DNA of 64,000 bases from Schistosoma mansoni (taxonomy: Eukaryota > Platyhelminthes > Trematoda > Strigeidida > Schistosomatidae). Below the pieces are notes generated by a model, which worked only from the letters and a program-made list of their open reading frames with translations, was not told where the DNA came from and ran no database searches. The stretch is from NCBI RefSeq assembly GCF_000237925.1, contig NC_031498.1, positions 20,686,422 to 20,750,421 of the forward strand, given 5' to 3'. Below are positions 26,009-34,900 of this stretch, in pieces (within the stretch, counting starts at the first letter, position 1; the number at the start of each line of letters is the position of its first letter). Made by a program: the position numbers and the translations under genes.

Positions 26009-27804
26009 GTATCAAATTATTATATTCAACATAGAATTTTATTTGTGTATGTAATATGTATTATCTCACAGTTAAGATCTTTTTTAGGTGAACAATTAAT
26101 CCACCCTGCTTATACCTACTATCTATTGCTGACCATCTTTTTATGTTTTGAAATTATTTACGAATAAACTTGTATGGTTTTCGTTATGTAATTACAATTA
26201 TAGTTGATTAACCGTACAATTAAGAACACACAGTCATGCATCTTATGAACAAGTCGGCTTTGTTAGGAATAAGTCATGCAGTTTTTAAGGTTAGTCATTT
26301 TGCGTACGTCTTCAACAACTTGTCCATAGGTTGGATCCGGGTTTTGTTATACTAGCTTATCATCGTCTTCATTTAGGACGTCTACTACAACTTTCAGAAT
26401 GGACATTTACTAATCAATCGTAGAACAGTATCATCTTATTTCTCAAAGATCTAATAACATTAATAAAGTCGAAAAACGAAACTTATTATTAGGACGTCTA
26501 AGATGAAGCTAACTTTGAATCTGGGATATTTTTAGAGAGAATTCATCTACTTTGATCTATATAATACTAGCTGTCAGTAAGGGGCTATGGAGTTTGTTGA
26601 CTTTCATTGAGATCATGTACTGAAATAAGTTAAACTATCATTGAAAACCCGTAAGCACTGGACGGCAGATTAATCCTAGTATATGACCCCAGCAGTGCAT
26701 ATCCACGACTACACAAGCGGGAATTAAATCCAGGATTCCCGGTCTCGCGCACGAACACCTAAGCTCCAGACCACTAGGTTGACATTTAGCGGTGTTAATG
26801 TCTGACATCAATCAATCCACGGCATTCCATGACCATCTTCAACTGTCGTCATTTGATAACTGTCTCACACTTGATACGGCTTAGCTCGACTGGTCACATC
26901 TCACTAGAACTGCAAAAGTTTCCTCTCTAAGCTAGTCACTTATGAGCACACGATAATTTTCAGCATGGGTATTGCGAAGATGGTCCTTCATTTGAACCAT
27001 AAATACCGTTGAATGCCGGCGAAGTGGCCTGGAGATCAAGCGTTCACGCGCCAGGCCCGTCTTGATCTCGATTTTCCGCTTGCAGGATCATAGATATGCA
27101 CTGCTAGGGAGTCCCATACTAAGACAAAACGGCCGTCCAGTACTTCCAGATTTAAAATGGTGGTCTAACCTGTACCAGTTCATGATCTTAATTAAAGATA
27201 ATTCTAATTTCTCGCAAACTATTCACTAAGAAAATTCATTTTATGTAGCCTTCATCATGAAGCATGTGCTTTCTTTGTACTATCATCAAAAGTAATGTTA
27301 TCATTTTGAATAAATTGAGCATTGAGTAGATTGTTATAAATAAATTAATATATTTGTAATATCCCAATGAGTAGAAAAATTAGATTTTCTACTCATTGGG
27401 ATATTACAAATATATTAATTTATTTATGTTATCATTGGTTCATATGTGTTTTTTCCCGCTCTAAAATCATTCAGAGAATAAAGATGCTATTGATTATATT
27501 GTATAGAAGTCGATTTCACCAAATGTAACAGTCGTAAAAATCAACACTTATATGCAGGACTTTCATCACTAAATAATAAGTGACCAATCTCGTGTTTATG
27601 TTGTTGCCAGGACTAGTTGAATTCCATCGGTCAATTGTTTTGAATAATTCGCCTTTTTTAATAGTTCCTATTACTTCACCCTGAGTTCTTTTCTTTAACC
27701 TCCCCCCCTATATCCTCGCTCAACAGAAACGCCTTTTGAAACTATATATTGATCGTCAACAAAGTTCAGCCACATCAGAAGATTCAATTACAACCAGAAG
27801 TTGA
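281..27804 (+). CDS. CLASP: CLASP family microtubule plus-end protein, C-terminal part (11 exons)
   Basis: CLASPs bind microtubule plus ends through TOG domains, promote rescue and link microtubules to cortex and kinetochores. Exons: 281-473, 2524-2714, 3259-3321, 6762-7236, 8465-8504, 10993-11053, 19450-19576, 22596-22724, 23907-24113, 25837-25953, 27727-27804. All junctions are GT-AG and phases match, giving 559 residues plus a stop at 27802-27804. Exons 1-2 resemble the end of the third TOG domain (IISWSAEPKSADVRR, then KLFDLN). Exons 3-4 are a Ser/Thr-rich linker. From exon 6 (LSNHNER) on, the protein follows the vertebrate CLASP C-terminal domain: ALALRVL, VVRAAED, INLPAIKMQ, KASVFCLVAI, KRLLKLYI. 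The 5' end lies outside the window. Alternative exons in the large introns cannot be excluded. The family call rests on remembered human CLASP sequence. Confidence 0.92.
474..2523 (+). other. CLASP intron a
   Basis: AT-rich intron. Apart from the RTE LINE stub at 834-943 I see no conserved coding sequence or RNA gene. Short open frames here lack support. Confidence 0.7.
823..954 (-). mobile_element. 5'-truncated RTE LINE stub with 11-bp target duplication
   Basis: The segment 834-943 holds, on the - strand, the last codons and tail of the RTE LINE seen whole at 43560-46446 (the stretch coding for the C-terminal end, then ggggtaacaggc-like sequence and a short gtaag tail). It is flanked by direct repeats tttacctgact at 823-833 and 944-954, the signature of target-primed insertion. 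Confidence 0.75.
2524..2714 (+). CDS. CLASP: CLASP exon b
   Basis: The acceptor is tctctag and the donor gtaagt. It begins ASRVVIKLFDLNSTSF after a Met codon, aligning with the human CLASP segment ending ISLFELNTPEF. It closes the TOG domain and enters the linker. Confidence 0.88.
3259..3321 (+). CDS. CLASP: CLASP exon c (Ser-rich linker)
   Basis: This 63-nt exon reads SGSLRKYSLPVTTAGRSSM. An acceptor five bases downstream (3263) would run into a stop, so the tgtttcag acceptor at 3258 is preferred. Donor is gtttgt. Phases match on both sides. The segment is low-complexity and not conserved, so support comes from splice logic only. Confidence 0.65.
   Translation, partial: FRIIEEVFSACNNSRSKFYD
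4938..5030 (+). repeat. degenerate tRNA-derived SINE fragment
   Basis: A well-kept Pol III B-box-like stretch (gggttcgaatccc, about 4999-5011) follows a weak A-box-like stretch about 50 bases upstream. No hammerhead core follows. It is probably an old retroposon copy rather than a tRNA gene, because no cloverleaf is evident. Confidence 0.4.
5560..5800 (+). repeat. dispersed repeat G, copy 1 (family not identified)
   Basis: Shares a long, diverged stretch with 17560-17765 and 23290-23500: a segment about gatt ctgagc, acccagagtctc, then 'gaactggtgcca', then 'cttcttcca'-like runs. All three are in the same orientation inside CLASP introns. No coding capacity is visible. Confidence 0.55.
6762..7236 (+). 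CDS. CLASP: CLASP exon d (long Ser/Asn-rich linker)
   Basis: The acceptor is ttttatag and the donor gtaagt. It encodes about 158 residues rich in Ser, Thr, Asn and Gly, with the motif MNRIIRETTDGLQSLSMG near the middle. That motif resembles the human SLRGVTEAIEKFSF linker block. The rest is probably disordered. Confidence 0.85.
7237..8464 (+). other. CLASP intron d
   Basis: Mostly unremarkable AT-rich sequence. A weak tRNA-like stretch (tgg cttagtgg on the - strand near 7905-7960) may be an old SINE. Nothing else is supported. Confidence 0.5.
8465..8504 (+). CDS. CLASP: CLASP exon e (40-nt micro-exon)
   Basis: A 40-nt exon with acceptor tttttcag and donor gtaagt reads ALLNTLINYDPGD plus one base. 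It keeps the frame between exon d (phase 0) and exon f (needs one carried base). It corresponds to the acidic stretch before the CLASP C-terminal domain. Confidence 0.72.
8860..9160 (-). mobile_element. LTR-like fossil segment (Ty3/Gypsy-associated)
   Basis: This segment is closely related, in inverted orientation, to 12085-12397 beside the Gypsy-like pol remnant. On the - strand it opens with TGTCAA, as expected of an LTR end. No internal region accompanies it here, so it may be a solo or truncated LTR. Treated as a fossil. Confidence 0.5.
9720..9855 (+). repeat. retroposon 3'-tail repeat C, copy 1
   Basis: Shares accacccgggcagtatcac, a cgcatatgtat box and a terminal ttcaaataaata tail with copies at 18835, 20030, 20411 and 30978. 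The conserved AT-rich end suggests the 3' end of a non-LTR retroposon; the parent element is not in the window. Confidence 0.6.
9885..9965 (+). repeat. dispersed repeat J, + copy
   Basis: A diverged copy of about 75 bases, centred on gacgctactcac, recurs in inverted orientation at about 36060-36135. Family unknown. Confidence 0.4.
10993..11053 (+). CDS. CLASP: CLASP exon f
   Basis: A 61-nt exon reads EMPPEDIMSEILQELSNHNE. The ELSNHNER motif is shared with vertebrate CLASP. Acceptor tgtttag, donor gtaaga. Confidence 0.9.
11914..11941. repeat. (AT)n microsatellite
   Basis: Fourteen uninterrupted AT units in CLASP intron f. Confidence 0.95.
12085..13700 (-). mobile_element. fossil Ty3/Gypsy-type LTR retrotransposon remnant (pol and LTR pieces)
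   Basis: On the - strand, about 13680 to 12590 carries reverse transcriptase and RNase H similarity of the Ty3/Gypsy (K02A2.6-like) kind, with words such as LHAPLSYLLVKKAEW and CQGAFEKIKQLI. Next to it, 12398-12471 matches the start of an LTR in the same orientation, and 12085-12397 is an LTR-like segment in the opposite orientation. The element is clearly broken and old, with several breaks; gag and the 5' LTR were not found. Confidence 0.7.
17560..17765 (+). repeat. dispersed repeat G, copy 2
   Basis: Diverged copy of the repeat at 5560-5800. It shares the order 'attgtgaa', 'ttccaa', 'aactaagtag', 'catgaactgatgcca' and 'cttccaactta'. Confidence 0.5.
18835..18951 (+). repeat. retroposon 3'-tail repeat C, copy 2
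   Basis: Starts at cccgggcagtatt and ends at tgtttaaataagtaaataaa, parallel to copies 1 and 3. Confidence 0.6.
19108..19194 (+). repeat. relative of the 27336-27427 hairpin repeat
   Basis: Closely matches 27308-27389 (gaataaattgagcattg, then atatttgtaatatcccaatg, then agtag). It has only a short foldback where the 27-kb copy has a 43-bp one. Confidence 0.75.
19450..19576 (+). CDS. CLASP: CLASP exon g (C-terminal domain start)
   Basis: Acceptor ttcaag, donor gtgagt. It reads YEQRKTCMLKLIKLLRDG and then WDEYFKPTLLILLETLGDDG, aligning with human VEERKGALLELLKI and LLLLLETLGDKD. The intron before it is 8.4 kb, the longest in this part of the gene. Confidence 0.92.
20030..20150 (+). repeat. retroposon 3'-tail repeat C, copy 3
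   Basis: Contains cacctgggcagtatcacag, then cacacaaatcagatgagat, then gtgtttaaataaatg. Same orientation as copies 1 and 2. Confidence 0.65.
20411..20938 (-). mobile_element. retroposon repeat C, longest copy (about 528 bp)
   Basis: The longest copy of this family, on the - strand, ending in the conserved tttaaataaataaa tail at 20411. The upstream part is unusually GC-rich for the window (for example cgccgggcattcgc) and ends with a GA-repeat region near 20879-20892. I see no intact reading frame. Best guess is the 3' end of a non-LTR retrotransposon; a SINE is possible. Confidence 0.6.
22596..22724 (+). CDS. CLASP: CLASP exon h
   Basis: Acceptor tgctag, donor gtaagt, phase 0 at both ends, 43 codons. 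It starts HETRALALRVLQELVRAKPE, matching the human block RALALRVLREILRNQP. Confidence 0.93.
22725..23906 (+). other. CLASP intron h
   Basis: Carries repeat G copy 3. No other feature recognised. Confidence 0.6.
23290..23500 (+). repeat. dispersed repeat G, copy 3
   Basis: Diverged copy of the repeats at 5560 and 17560, with 'gattctgagtcatat', 'cccaaagtctct', 'accccaactaaatag' and 'catgaactgttgcca'. Confidence 0.55.
23907..24113 (+). CDS. CLASP: CLASP exon i
   Basis: Acceptor aactag, donor gtaagt, phase 0 at both ends, 69 codons. It contains VVRAAEDCANTVAQNLP and INLPAIKMQMQVIQ, matching the human VVRAAEEAASTLA and INLAAIKMQTKVV blocks. Confidence 0.94.
24114..25836 (+). other. CLASP intron i
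   Basis: No retroposon core, RNA gene or extra exon recognised; some short non-AT-rich stretches near 24.6-24.8 kb may be old repeats. Confidence 0.5.
25837..25953 (+). CDS. CLASP: CLASP exon j
   Basis: Acceptor attatag, donor gtaagt, 39 codons. It contains ESAIRKASVFCLVAIAMKLG, the best-conserved block of the CLASP C-terminal domain. Confidence 0.94.
25974..26007. repeat. (ATT)n microsatellite
   Basis: About eleven ATT units starting 20 bases after the exon j donor. Confidence 0.95.
26639..26815 (-). mobile_element. hammerhead retroposon family B, degenerate copy
   Basis: On the - strand it runs from a tRNA-like A/B-box region to gtccagtgctta. The hammerhead core is lost. It is head-to-head with the + copy at 27009. 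Confidence 0.65.
27009..27190 (+). mobile_element. hammerhead retroposon family B, degenerate copy
   Basis: Begins gaatgccggcgaagtggcc and ends tggtggtctaacct. The ribozyme core reads CTAGGGAG rather than CTGANGAG, and a nearby GAAA has changed, so it should not self-cleave. Confidence 0.7.
27336..27427. repeat. perfect 43-bp inverted repeat (hairpin) with 6-nt loop
   Basis: Left arm 27336-27378 and right arm 27385-27427 are exact reverse complements, including aatatcccaatgagtagaaa; the loop is attaga. The left arm and about 30 upstream bases recur at 19108-19194 without the long right arm. Confidence 0.95.
27727..27804 (+). CDS. CLASP: CLASP terminal exon with stop codon
   Basis: The acceptor is ctcaacag. 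It reads KRLLKLYIDRQQSSATSEDS and ends ITTRS before tga at 27802. It parallels the human end KLLNLYIKRAQ followed by a Ser-rich tail, so the C-terminus is complete. Confidence 0.9.
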   Translation, partial: KRLLKLYIDRQQSSATSEDSITTRS

Positions 27805-28049
27805 TCCACTCATCATCCATTACTGTTGAAAAATAATCCTAGTTATAGATCATACATATGTGTGTGTACCAATTATCTCTATGAAACCAACTGTTTGACT
27901 CTCTTGTTCTTCGTCATCACCATCTACTATCGTCGTCGTTACCATCACTATTAGTGGTGATAATGTCAAATGTTTCTACTAATGAATATCATAAGAATTT
28001 GTCCATTTCCTTTTACACATTTACAAATAACAAAAGAAAACCATTTTCT

Positions 28050-28055
28050 AATAAA
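28050..28055 (+). promoter_or_regulatory. candidate polyadenylation signal for CLASP
   Basis: AATAAA lies about 250 bases after the CLASP stop; another hexamer lies near 28076. In AT-rich DNA such hexamers occur by chance, so this is only a candidate. Confidence 0.3.
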
Positions 28056-28744
28056 CTTCCTCCTTCCATAGTAATAAATGCATGCAAATGGCATTAACAA
28101 ATTGAATATATAGAAAGTGGCATTTTATTCGAAGATTACATAATACATACGCTATTTGTTTCCTGTCTAATTCAGTGTTGTTAAATTAAGTTAATTAGTG
28201 AGTTAATTTTTGTCATGTTTCTTTTTCTGACATCATTTTAGTCAGATTTTCATTTTTACTTGTCTTGTTGGATGGTTTTTTCTTTGTTTCGGTTTTAATT
28301 CCATGAACTACTTCATTGAAATATTATGTATGTTGTTATATTGTTGTTCATACTACCAACATATATGATTTCTTTTTGTGTCTACCACATTATTCTTACA
28401 ACCCGGTCAAATTGATTAATGGTCAACAAAAATTATTTATATAAATACAAAATGATCGAATGTAAGAAGCTAATTGTTTACTTCTTACTTCTGCCCCTTG
28501 AAACACGCACATACACATAACAAACAGAGAGAGTATATATATTTTGAAAGATTACGAATGGCATACTACTCTCCAGTACATCAGTAGATTGATTGACTCT
28601 TCTAGTTAACCTAACCAATAATCAAATTTTTAGCGTTGAAATAACTAATTCATTATGGCTTAACGTCTCAGTTTTTTATTCTGCTTTGAGTAGATATACA
28701 ATCTATCCAAACGTGATTAGATACTTTAAAAGTGTACACTTGTT

Positions 28745-28770
28745 ACTCTCTCTCTCTCTCTCTCTCTCTC
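28745..28770. repeat. (CT)n microsatellite
   Basis: About thirteen uninterrupted CT units. Confidence 0.95.
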
Positions 28771-28970
28771 GCATATCTTTCATGTGCCTCTTTTCTCCCA
28801 GAAAAATAATAGTCAAGTATGTAATTTATTTTCTCCAACACGTGTAGACATGTTCATTGGATTATTTTCACTATTTCTTTACCATACACAAATTAAACCT
28901 TCTCTTTTTACAACTTTTTTTCATATTTTTATTTTGAACTAACTCTGCTTATACGTACTATTCTCTACCA

Positions 28971-29003
28971 CTACTACTACTACTACTACTAGTAGTAGTA
29001 GTA
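28971..29003. repeat. palindromic trinucleotide tract (CTA)n then (GTA)n
   Basis: A CTA run switches to its own complement at 28990/28991, giving a perfect palindrome of at least 13 bp per arm without a spacer. Confidence 0.9.
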
Positions 29004-30977
29004 CCATGCATATATCATAAAAAAGTTTCTGTTTTCTAAAATAAATATTTTATGAATAGTAATATATAAATTACTAACTTTTACTTCCTCTCCCCTTATT
29101 ATTATCATCATCATCATCACTTTTTTTATTACAATACAATAATCCAATAGTGGTGGCTTGAACCAACACCTTCAGTATCTTTACTCTTTTTCTTTTTGGA
29201 TGAATGAACAATTTTAGCTTTCAGGTTATCGGTTACCTCTTATTTGATTCGTATCTAAAATACAATTAATTTTTTTCTTTATAAAAAAAAACATACTATT
29301 CGAGGTCACAAAAAAACTGCGTTACTCCATCCTTTAGTTACATATACAGACATAGTTTCTATGTCATTTGATTTTTCTAATGCATCATTTTGTTTGTAAC
29401 GAAAGAAAACGATATAGATTTATCATTATGTGTATGGATGTATGTATGTATTTTTGATTAAAGACTCTCTCTCTCTACCCCTCCACTTTTTTTGACATTC
29501 ATCTAGCTTTTTGTCCATTTGTTGTGTGTGTTCTACTCGATGCCATGTTTTGATGCTTATATCAGATGTATATGTCAAAGAGGCTTTCTTTCCTGCTTAT
29601 CGTGTAAGTGATTATGAAGGGAAGGATGAGAAAAGTATCGTGGTATTGTTATCATTTTTGTTGTCTGTGCTGTGAACGAGACAGAGAGTATTAGTGAAAT
29701 AATGCACGTTTTTTTAGACCACTACATTCATCCATATATGCGCCGTTATATGTTGTTGTGCTTGCTTCGAGCAATAAGAGTAGACTATTGTGTGTGTGTG
29801 CAAGGGAGATTGTGTTTTTATACTGACTACTATTTTATGTTGTATGGATAAATGTGTATGTACAGAAACTGTTTTTCACATTTTGCTCTCCCTTTTTCTC
29901 AGCTTCTAGAGAGTTTGTTTACATTGTTTCTATCCTCTTCTTTAAACATTCTGTGTACGGTTTAATCATTGGTATTTCAGTTGACCATAAATAATTTGTG
30001 ATAATTATTATTATTAATAATATTATTATTGGTAAACGTTTTCGTTCTGTAATAAATAATTAAAGATATATATTTATACTAAGTACAGCATGTACACTAA
30101 CTTTTTATGCTTCATAACCAATGATATTAGGCATACTAATATCAACTTGATCGTTTTGCAGTATAATATAATAATAGAAACTGTGATACTATGATGACAT
30201 AAGACTCAGTCCCATGGAAAGCTTCAGTTCCCGGGAGATTCTAGGTACATCTTATTATGCTAACTAGTGGTACGAATGCAACTTAAATTCGAATGACACT
30301 AAGGAATAAGCCAACCATGAAATTATTAGTAGTAAGGATTTTATACATCCTATAATCATATCTTCATTAGTAACTAACTTCAAAAGAAAATTCTCGTAAC
30401 CAGTAAAGTACAACCATGTCAGGTGTAGGTCAAGTACCACCAGCCGCAATAGATGATACTTCCTCTATATTACAAATTGACTAAAATTAAAATTGTGTAC
30501 TGTCAAATCCAAACTCACTGATTCGAAGCTTAAGTACTGACGAAAAGTGAAATTTCTCAATCGATTATTGGCGTGGTCGTAGATGGACACTGTTTATTTT
30601 CAAGAGTTCTTCGACTTAAGTCAGTCCATTATTTAAACTACAAAAACAAAATGTTCAGTAAAAAGGTTTCGCTATTTTTACGAAAGAGTCTGCATGGAAC
30701 CAGGTAATGTTAGAATCGCTTCACTTCGGTGACCACAGCAAACGTATCATCCCTGATCTACTAATTAAATTGTTCGTTGACAAGTTCAATTATTTCTTCA
30801 TTTCAGGTCAGTTTTCATTTACGAAACATTTAATTGTTAATTTTGACACCATTCTTTTAGTTGTTACCAAATAAATAAATTTCAGGAGTTTGCATCAATA
30901 ATCTCCATTGTATTCAATAATAATTTATATCTTACACGTTCTGTTATGCTGAAAATGTGACAACTAATTATTTCACA

Positions 30978-31288
30978 TTATTTATTTTTATTTAAACACA
31001 TAAATATTGGTACAAGGAAACACCAGATACATATGCGCCACACAAATCTCATTTGATTTGTGTGAGGGATGTGATACTGCCCAGGTGCCCAGACTGAAGC
31101 AGGTGGTTTTCATAGGGAGCGCCGGACATTCGCTTTCCATCCTCTCAACTTCGTAAACAGCAGTAATTCCATGAGAAGGCAGTGAGTAGGACTTCCCTGA
31201 CAGAGGCTATATACGAGTGGCCATGTGAGAGCATTTGGAGAGGAAGAGCAGACCCTTCCCACTCTCGGCCGTACCAGGGCATTTGGGT
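30978..31288 (-). mobile_element. retroposon repeat C, internally deleted copy
   Basis: Same orientation and ends as the 20411-20938 copy, but about 200 bases of the middle are missing. Ends with an (AT)n tract at 31288-31307. Confidence 0.6.
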
Positions 31289-31387
31289 ATATATATATAT
31301 ATATATGTATTTGATTCATGCTTACACTTATTGCTTAATCTTCATGTAATCAGGAGTTTTTTGGAGATTTCATTATTTTTCATAGTT

Positions 31388-31485
31388 GAAATCATGACTC
31401 AATTGAAGCTACACTACCATGAAAAACCTAGAAGCAATGAACGGCCGTTTCGTCTTATTATGGGACTCCTCAGCAGTGCGCATCT
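31388..31485 (-). mobile_element. hammerhead retroposon family B, 3' half
   Basis: On the - strand the core CTGAGGAG, a shortened stem II and GAAACGGCCGTT are present; the tRNA-like half is missing. The triplet is GTT and stem I has a mismatch, so any cleavage would be weak. Confidence 0.65.
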
Positions 31486-31728
31486 AATCAATTAAATTGC
31501 TTGCATTGTATATCAGTGTATCTTTTAAAGATATAAATTTACATCAAATCATGCTAAAGAAAAAATAAATTGGAACTTTTGTACTTTCTATTTCACCGTA
31601 ATAATAAGTAATCACTAATTGCTTTCACTCTATTAAATTATACACATTTATGTCTATTTTGATTGTTATTGGTTTTGGTATTTTAAAAAAAATATTATGT
31701 AAACGAAATCTAATGTTAAATTCAGAAA

Positions 31729-31910
31729 TCAGTCATTCACAGGTAAACGAATAAATGTTCCAGTTGTACCCACTGATCTATCATCAGCTTCTTTATATTC
31801 ACTTAATAATCGTTTCGATGATTCTGGTCGTTTTTTTTCATTGACTGCCATACCTCTCCATAATATTTCATTTTTTAAAAAGTATTCTTTAAAATCAGCG
31901 TTTTGTTCTT
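31729..31910 (-). CDS. CRAL-TRIO exon 7 with stop
   Basis: Acceptor caaacag. It reads [20 protein letters not shown] and ends TFIRLPVND before the stop at 31729-31731. It forms a 60-residue tail after the domain. Confidence 0.88.
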
Positions 31911-34900
31911 CTGTTTGTCAGATGTATATGTATGAAAAGAAGGGAAATAATAGATAAAATTTGAGGTTTTATCAAAAAAAGCTGGTCTTCTATACATGCT
32001 TGTATGCTTTCCTTGAAATAACTTTTGATTGTGTAACAGTATTTACTAAGATAACTAACTTGGGATTAAACTGATCAAAAATGATATTATAAACATCAAT
32101 TGTATGTGTTGCAACTCATTTGGAGGTTATGACATAATTGTTTAATACTGAATGAGTCTTTAAGTTAGTACAAATAATTTATGATACATTAAGTAGTACT
32201 GGTAAGTTCACATTGGTAATCATTTAGTATAAAAGATTTGAGAAGAGTTTGCACTTCCATATTTTATATCACAGACTAACCTCAGTTATACAAATAGTGT
32301 AAACCAGAAATTACTGGACAGTTGTGCTGTCCTAGTGTGAAGTTCCTTGACAGTGCGCATCCAATATTTCGCCGAGTATGAAAGCCAAGAATCTAAGGTT
32401 TCCGGCAAAAACTTAGTCCTTGGACTATTGTGTTGACATGATTTTCATTTTTAACTAATTAGTGATATTGCATAACTTCTTCGTACATTACTGAGGAATC
32501 ACATGATTGGGAAAAACAGTTCTTGGTTTTCAATAGGTTTCGAAGATCAGCTCTTTGTATAAACTATGGTAATTAGGTACATTCATCATTATACTTTAAG
32601 AAATACGTAGACTGATTTATACGCTACCTCAATACTCCATTATTATAATTAATCGTATATTTAAAGTCGGGAACTTGTAAGTCAATCGTCTTTTTCCTAG
32701 TCATATTTAGAAGTACAATCAAATCGAAGTATATATGTGTGTATCGAAATGAACAGATTGCATGATTTTATCAAAGCAAAATGTGCACAGGTCGTGAATG
32801 AAATGTTTGGAGATTCACTAAGATTGACTTACCTGTTCGGGCATTGACAGAAACGTAACCACGAACAAGAGAGTCATGACAAACACTCCAGCTGGGTTTT
32901 TACTTTGTCAAAACTAGTTCGTGCTACTTAATCCTAGTTAGTAGTATAAAGTAAAACAAAATTATGTCCGTAAATAGAGGCTAGATTTTACGAATTCCCG
33001 ATAATTACTAGGAATTTGGCAGTGAAGATAGTCTGCAATCAACAGATACATTGATAATGGATTTAATTTGTCAGTGCAAAAGGAAAAGTTCCGTACATCA
33101 CGTAATCAGACTAGGAAAAACACCTGTAGGATACATGAGGTTGATAAAACCTAAAAAGATAACCGGTCGAAAGCATTGTCATTATGGAAGACTGATCTAG
33201 TGATTGTAAAATAGTCGAAATACTCACTTCTAATTGAAGAAGGCAACTAAATTTCCGCAACTGAATCATCCAGTTCAGAGTAATCAACATTTTAAGCAAG
33301 TGCAAGGCTCTTATCAACATGACTTGACAGGATCCCGTTAAAAATTGTTTCATTCAAATCAAGAACACTGAATTTACTACTACTCTTATCACTTTGACTT
33401 GAAATGTATTAAAATATGTGAACATACCCTTATCACCTATCCAATTACATTGTCAATGTCGTAGTGTTCAATATAAAACACCAATGTCTTGAGTTATGCC
33501 TTATAACTATTTCATTATGTTCATTGTTTTTCTAATCCGAGACAATGTTACAAGCTCTTAATAATTCTTCAACTAGTTGCGAACTATGAATAAGCTAACT
33601 TCATTCGATTTGATTTTTCCACATTTATAAATTTATTCAGTTAAAATAAAAATACCCTGGGATAAAATGTAACAATTTCGCACTTTAGAATTACATATAT
33701 ATTATTATTATTAACTAATAATGTTCCATGATTTCAAGACATAACTTCATAGTAATACAGTCGGTTGAACAAATAGTCCACTAATAAGTCATCTTCGAAG
33801 AATGATGTAACACTTATCTAGATGGCACATTGATATATCATGTAAATTAAAAGTAGGTTGTGTAAGAACCATACATATTCTCACATTTTTTCCTAAGGTC
33901 ACTTCTAATCCTTTAATAAATACTCTTCTTTTTAGTTCACGAATTAGCCTTGAGAATAAAGTTTCTTCTACATATTTCCACCACTTTCATTTCGGTAAGA
34001 ATGATAGTGACAACGGTTACAGAATCTCAAAACTCGACCAGAAAATCAACCCATTCAGCATTCGGTTTATCAGATATATGTAATAATAATTATTATTACT
34101 GTAGTAATTTATCCAATTTCCCTATTAACTAACTCACTTAAAATATCTTTAATACTTCTATTCTGACCACCATATTCTCTAGGTAGTACATTTTGAAGAC
34201 CGGATACTTTTTCATAGGCTTTCTTTATATTACCTTTTACTCTTATAAACTGTTGGAAAAAAAAGAACAGAAAAAAAACTTGGTTTAGGTCAAAAGCATG
34301 ATAACCATTTGTATGAGATTCTGGTAGTTTATGCAACAAGTGAGTAATTATGTGATGAAAATGAGTAAATCATATCTAGTTGTGAGATAATTGTTCAGTA
34401 ATGTCACTAAATGAAGATTCCAATGTAGTGCACATTGACTAAATATCAACACATGGATCATTGGTACTGGTCAAGAAATGTTAATGCTGTGTGCTATATT
34501 AGCGTTAACCTGAATCATGTATTCTGAAGTCATTCAATCTCATTAAGCTTACCTTTCTAGTCTTCATAATGAAAATCATTTGAAACCAGAAAGTACTGAA
34601 CAATTGCTTTGTACTAATATGAAACTCTCAATCTGCATCCCCCTTGACCCCATGGAGGATCGTCAGATTTAACTTTAATTAGTCCACAATAGTTCGCGAC
34701 CATCTCCCATTGCCGTCTGTGATTATTTTTCGAAATTTCATTTACTTCATCAAAAATTATTAGGCACTTTAAAAACTTAGAACGTACAGTGAGTTGATCA
34801 AGTTTATTAACTTCAACCTAACAACATACCTTTAAATCAGAGCTTCTGTAAACATACATATAAGCGAATATTTATGTCAACCACAATGTTACTAGTTAAA

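Larger units (their letters stand above)
25954..27726 (+). other. CLASP intron j
   Basis: Holds the ATT microsatellite, two head-to-head family B retroposons and the perfect hairpin. Nothing recognised in 26.1-26.6 kb. Confidence 0.6.
27805..31728. other. intergenic region between convergent genes
   Basis: From CLASP stop to CRAL-TRIO stop. It is rich in simple repeats: (CT)n at 28745-28770, a CTA/TAG palindrome at 28971-29003, and short CAT/ATT runs. Repeat C and a family B fragment lie near 31 kb. It presumably contains both 3' UTRs, but their ends cannot be fixed. Confidence 0.7.

Noticed and set aside
34576-34700. Further family B copy
   Set aside because: Only a few short words match (gaaaccagaaagtactgaac); too diverged to call.
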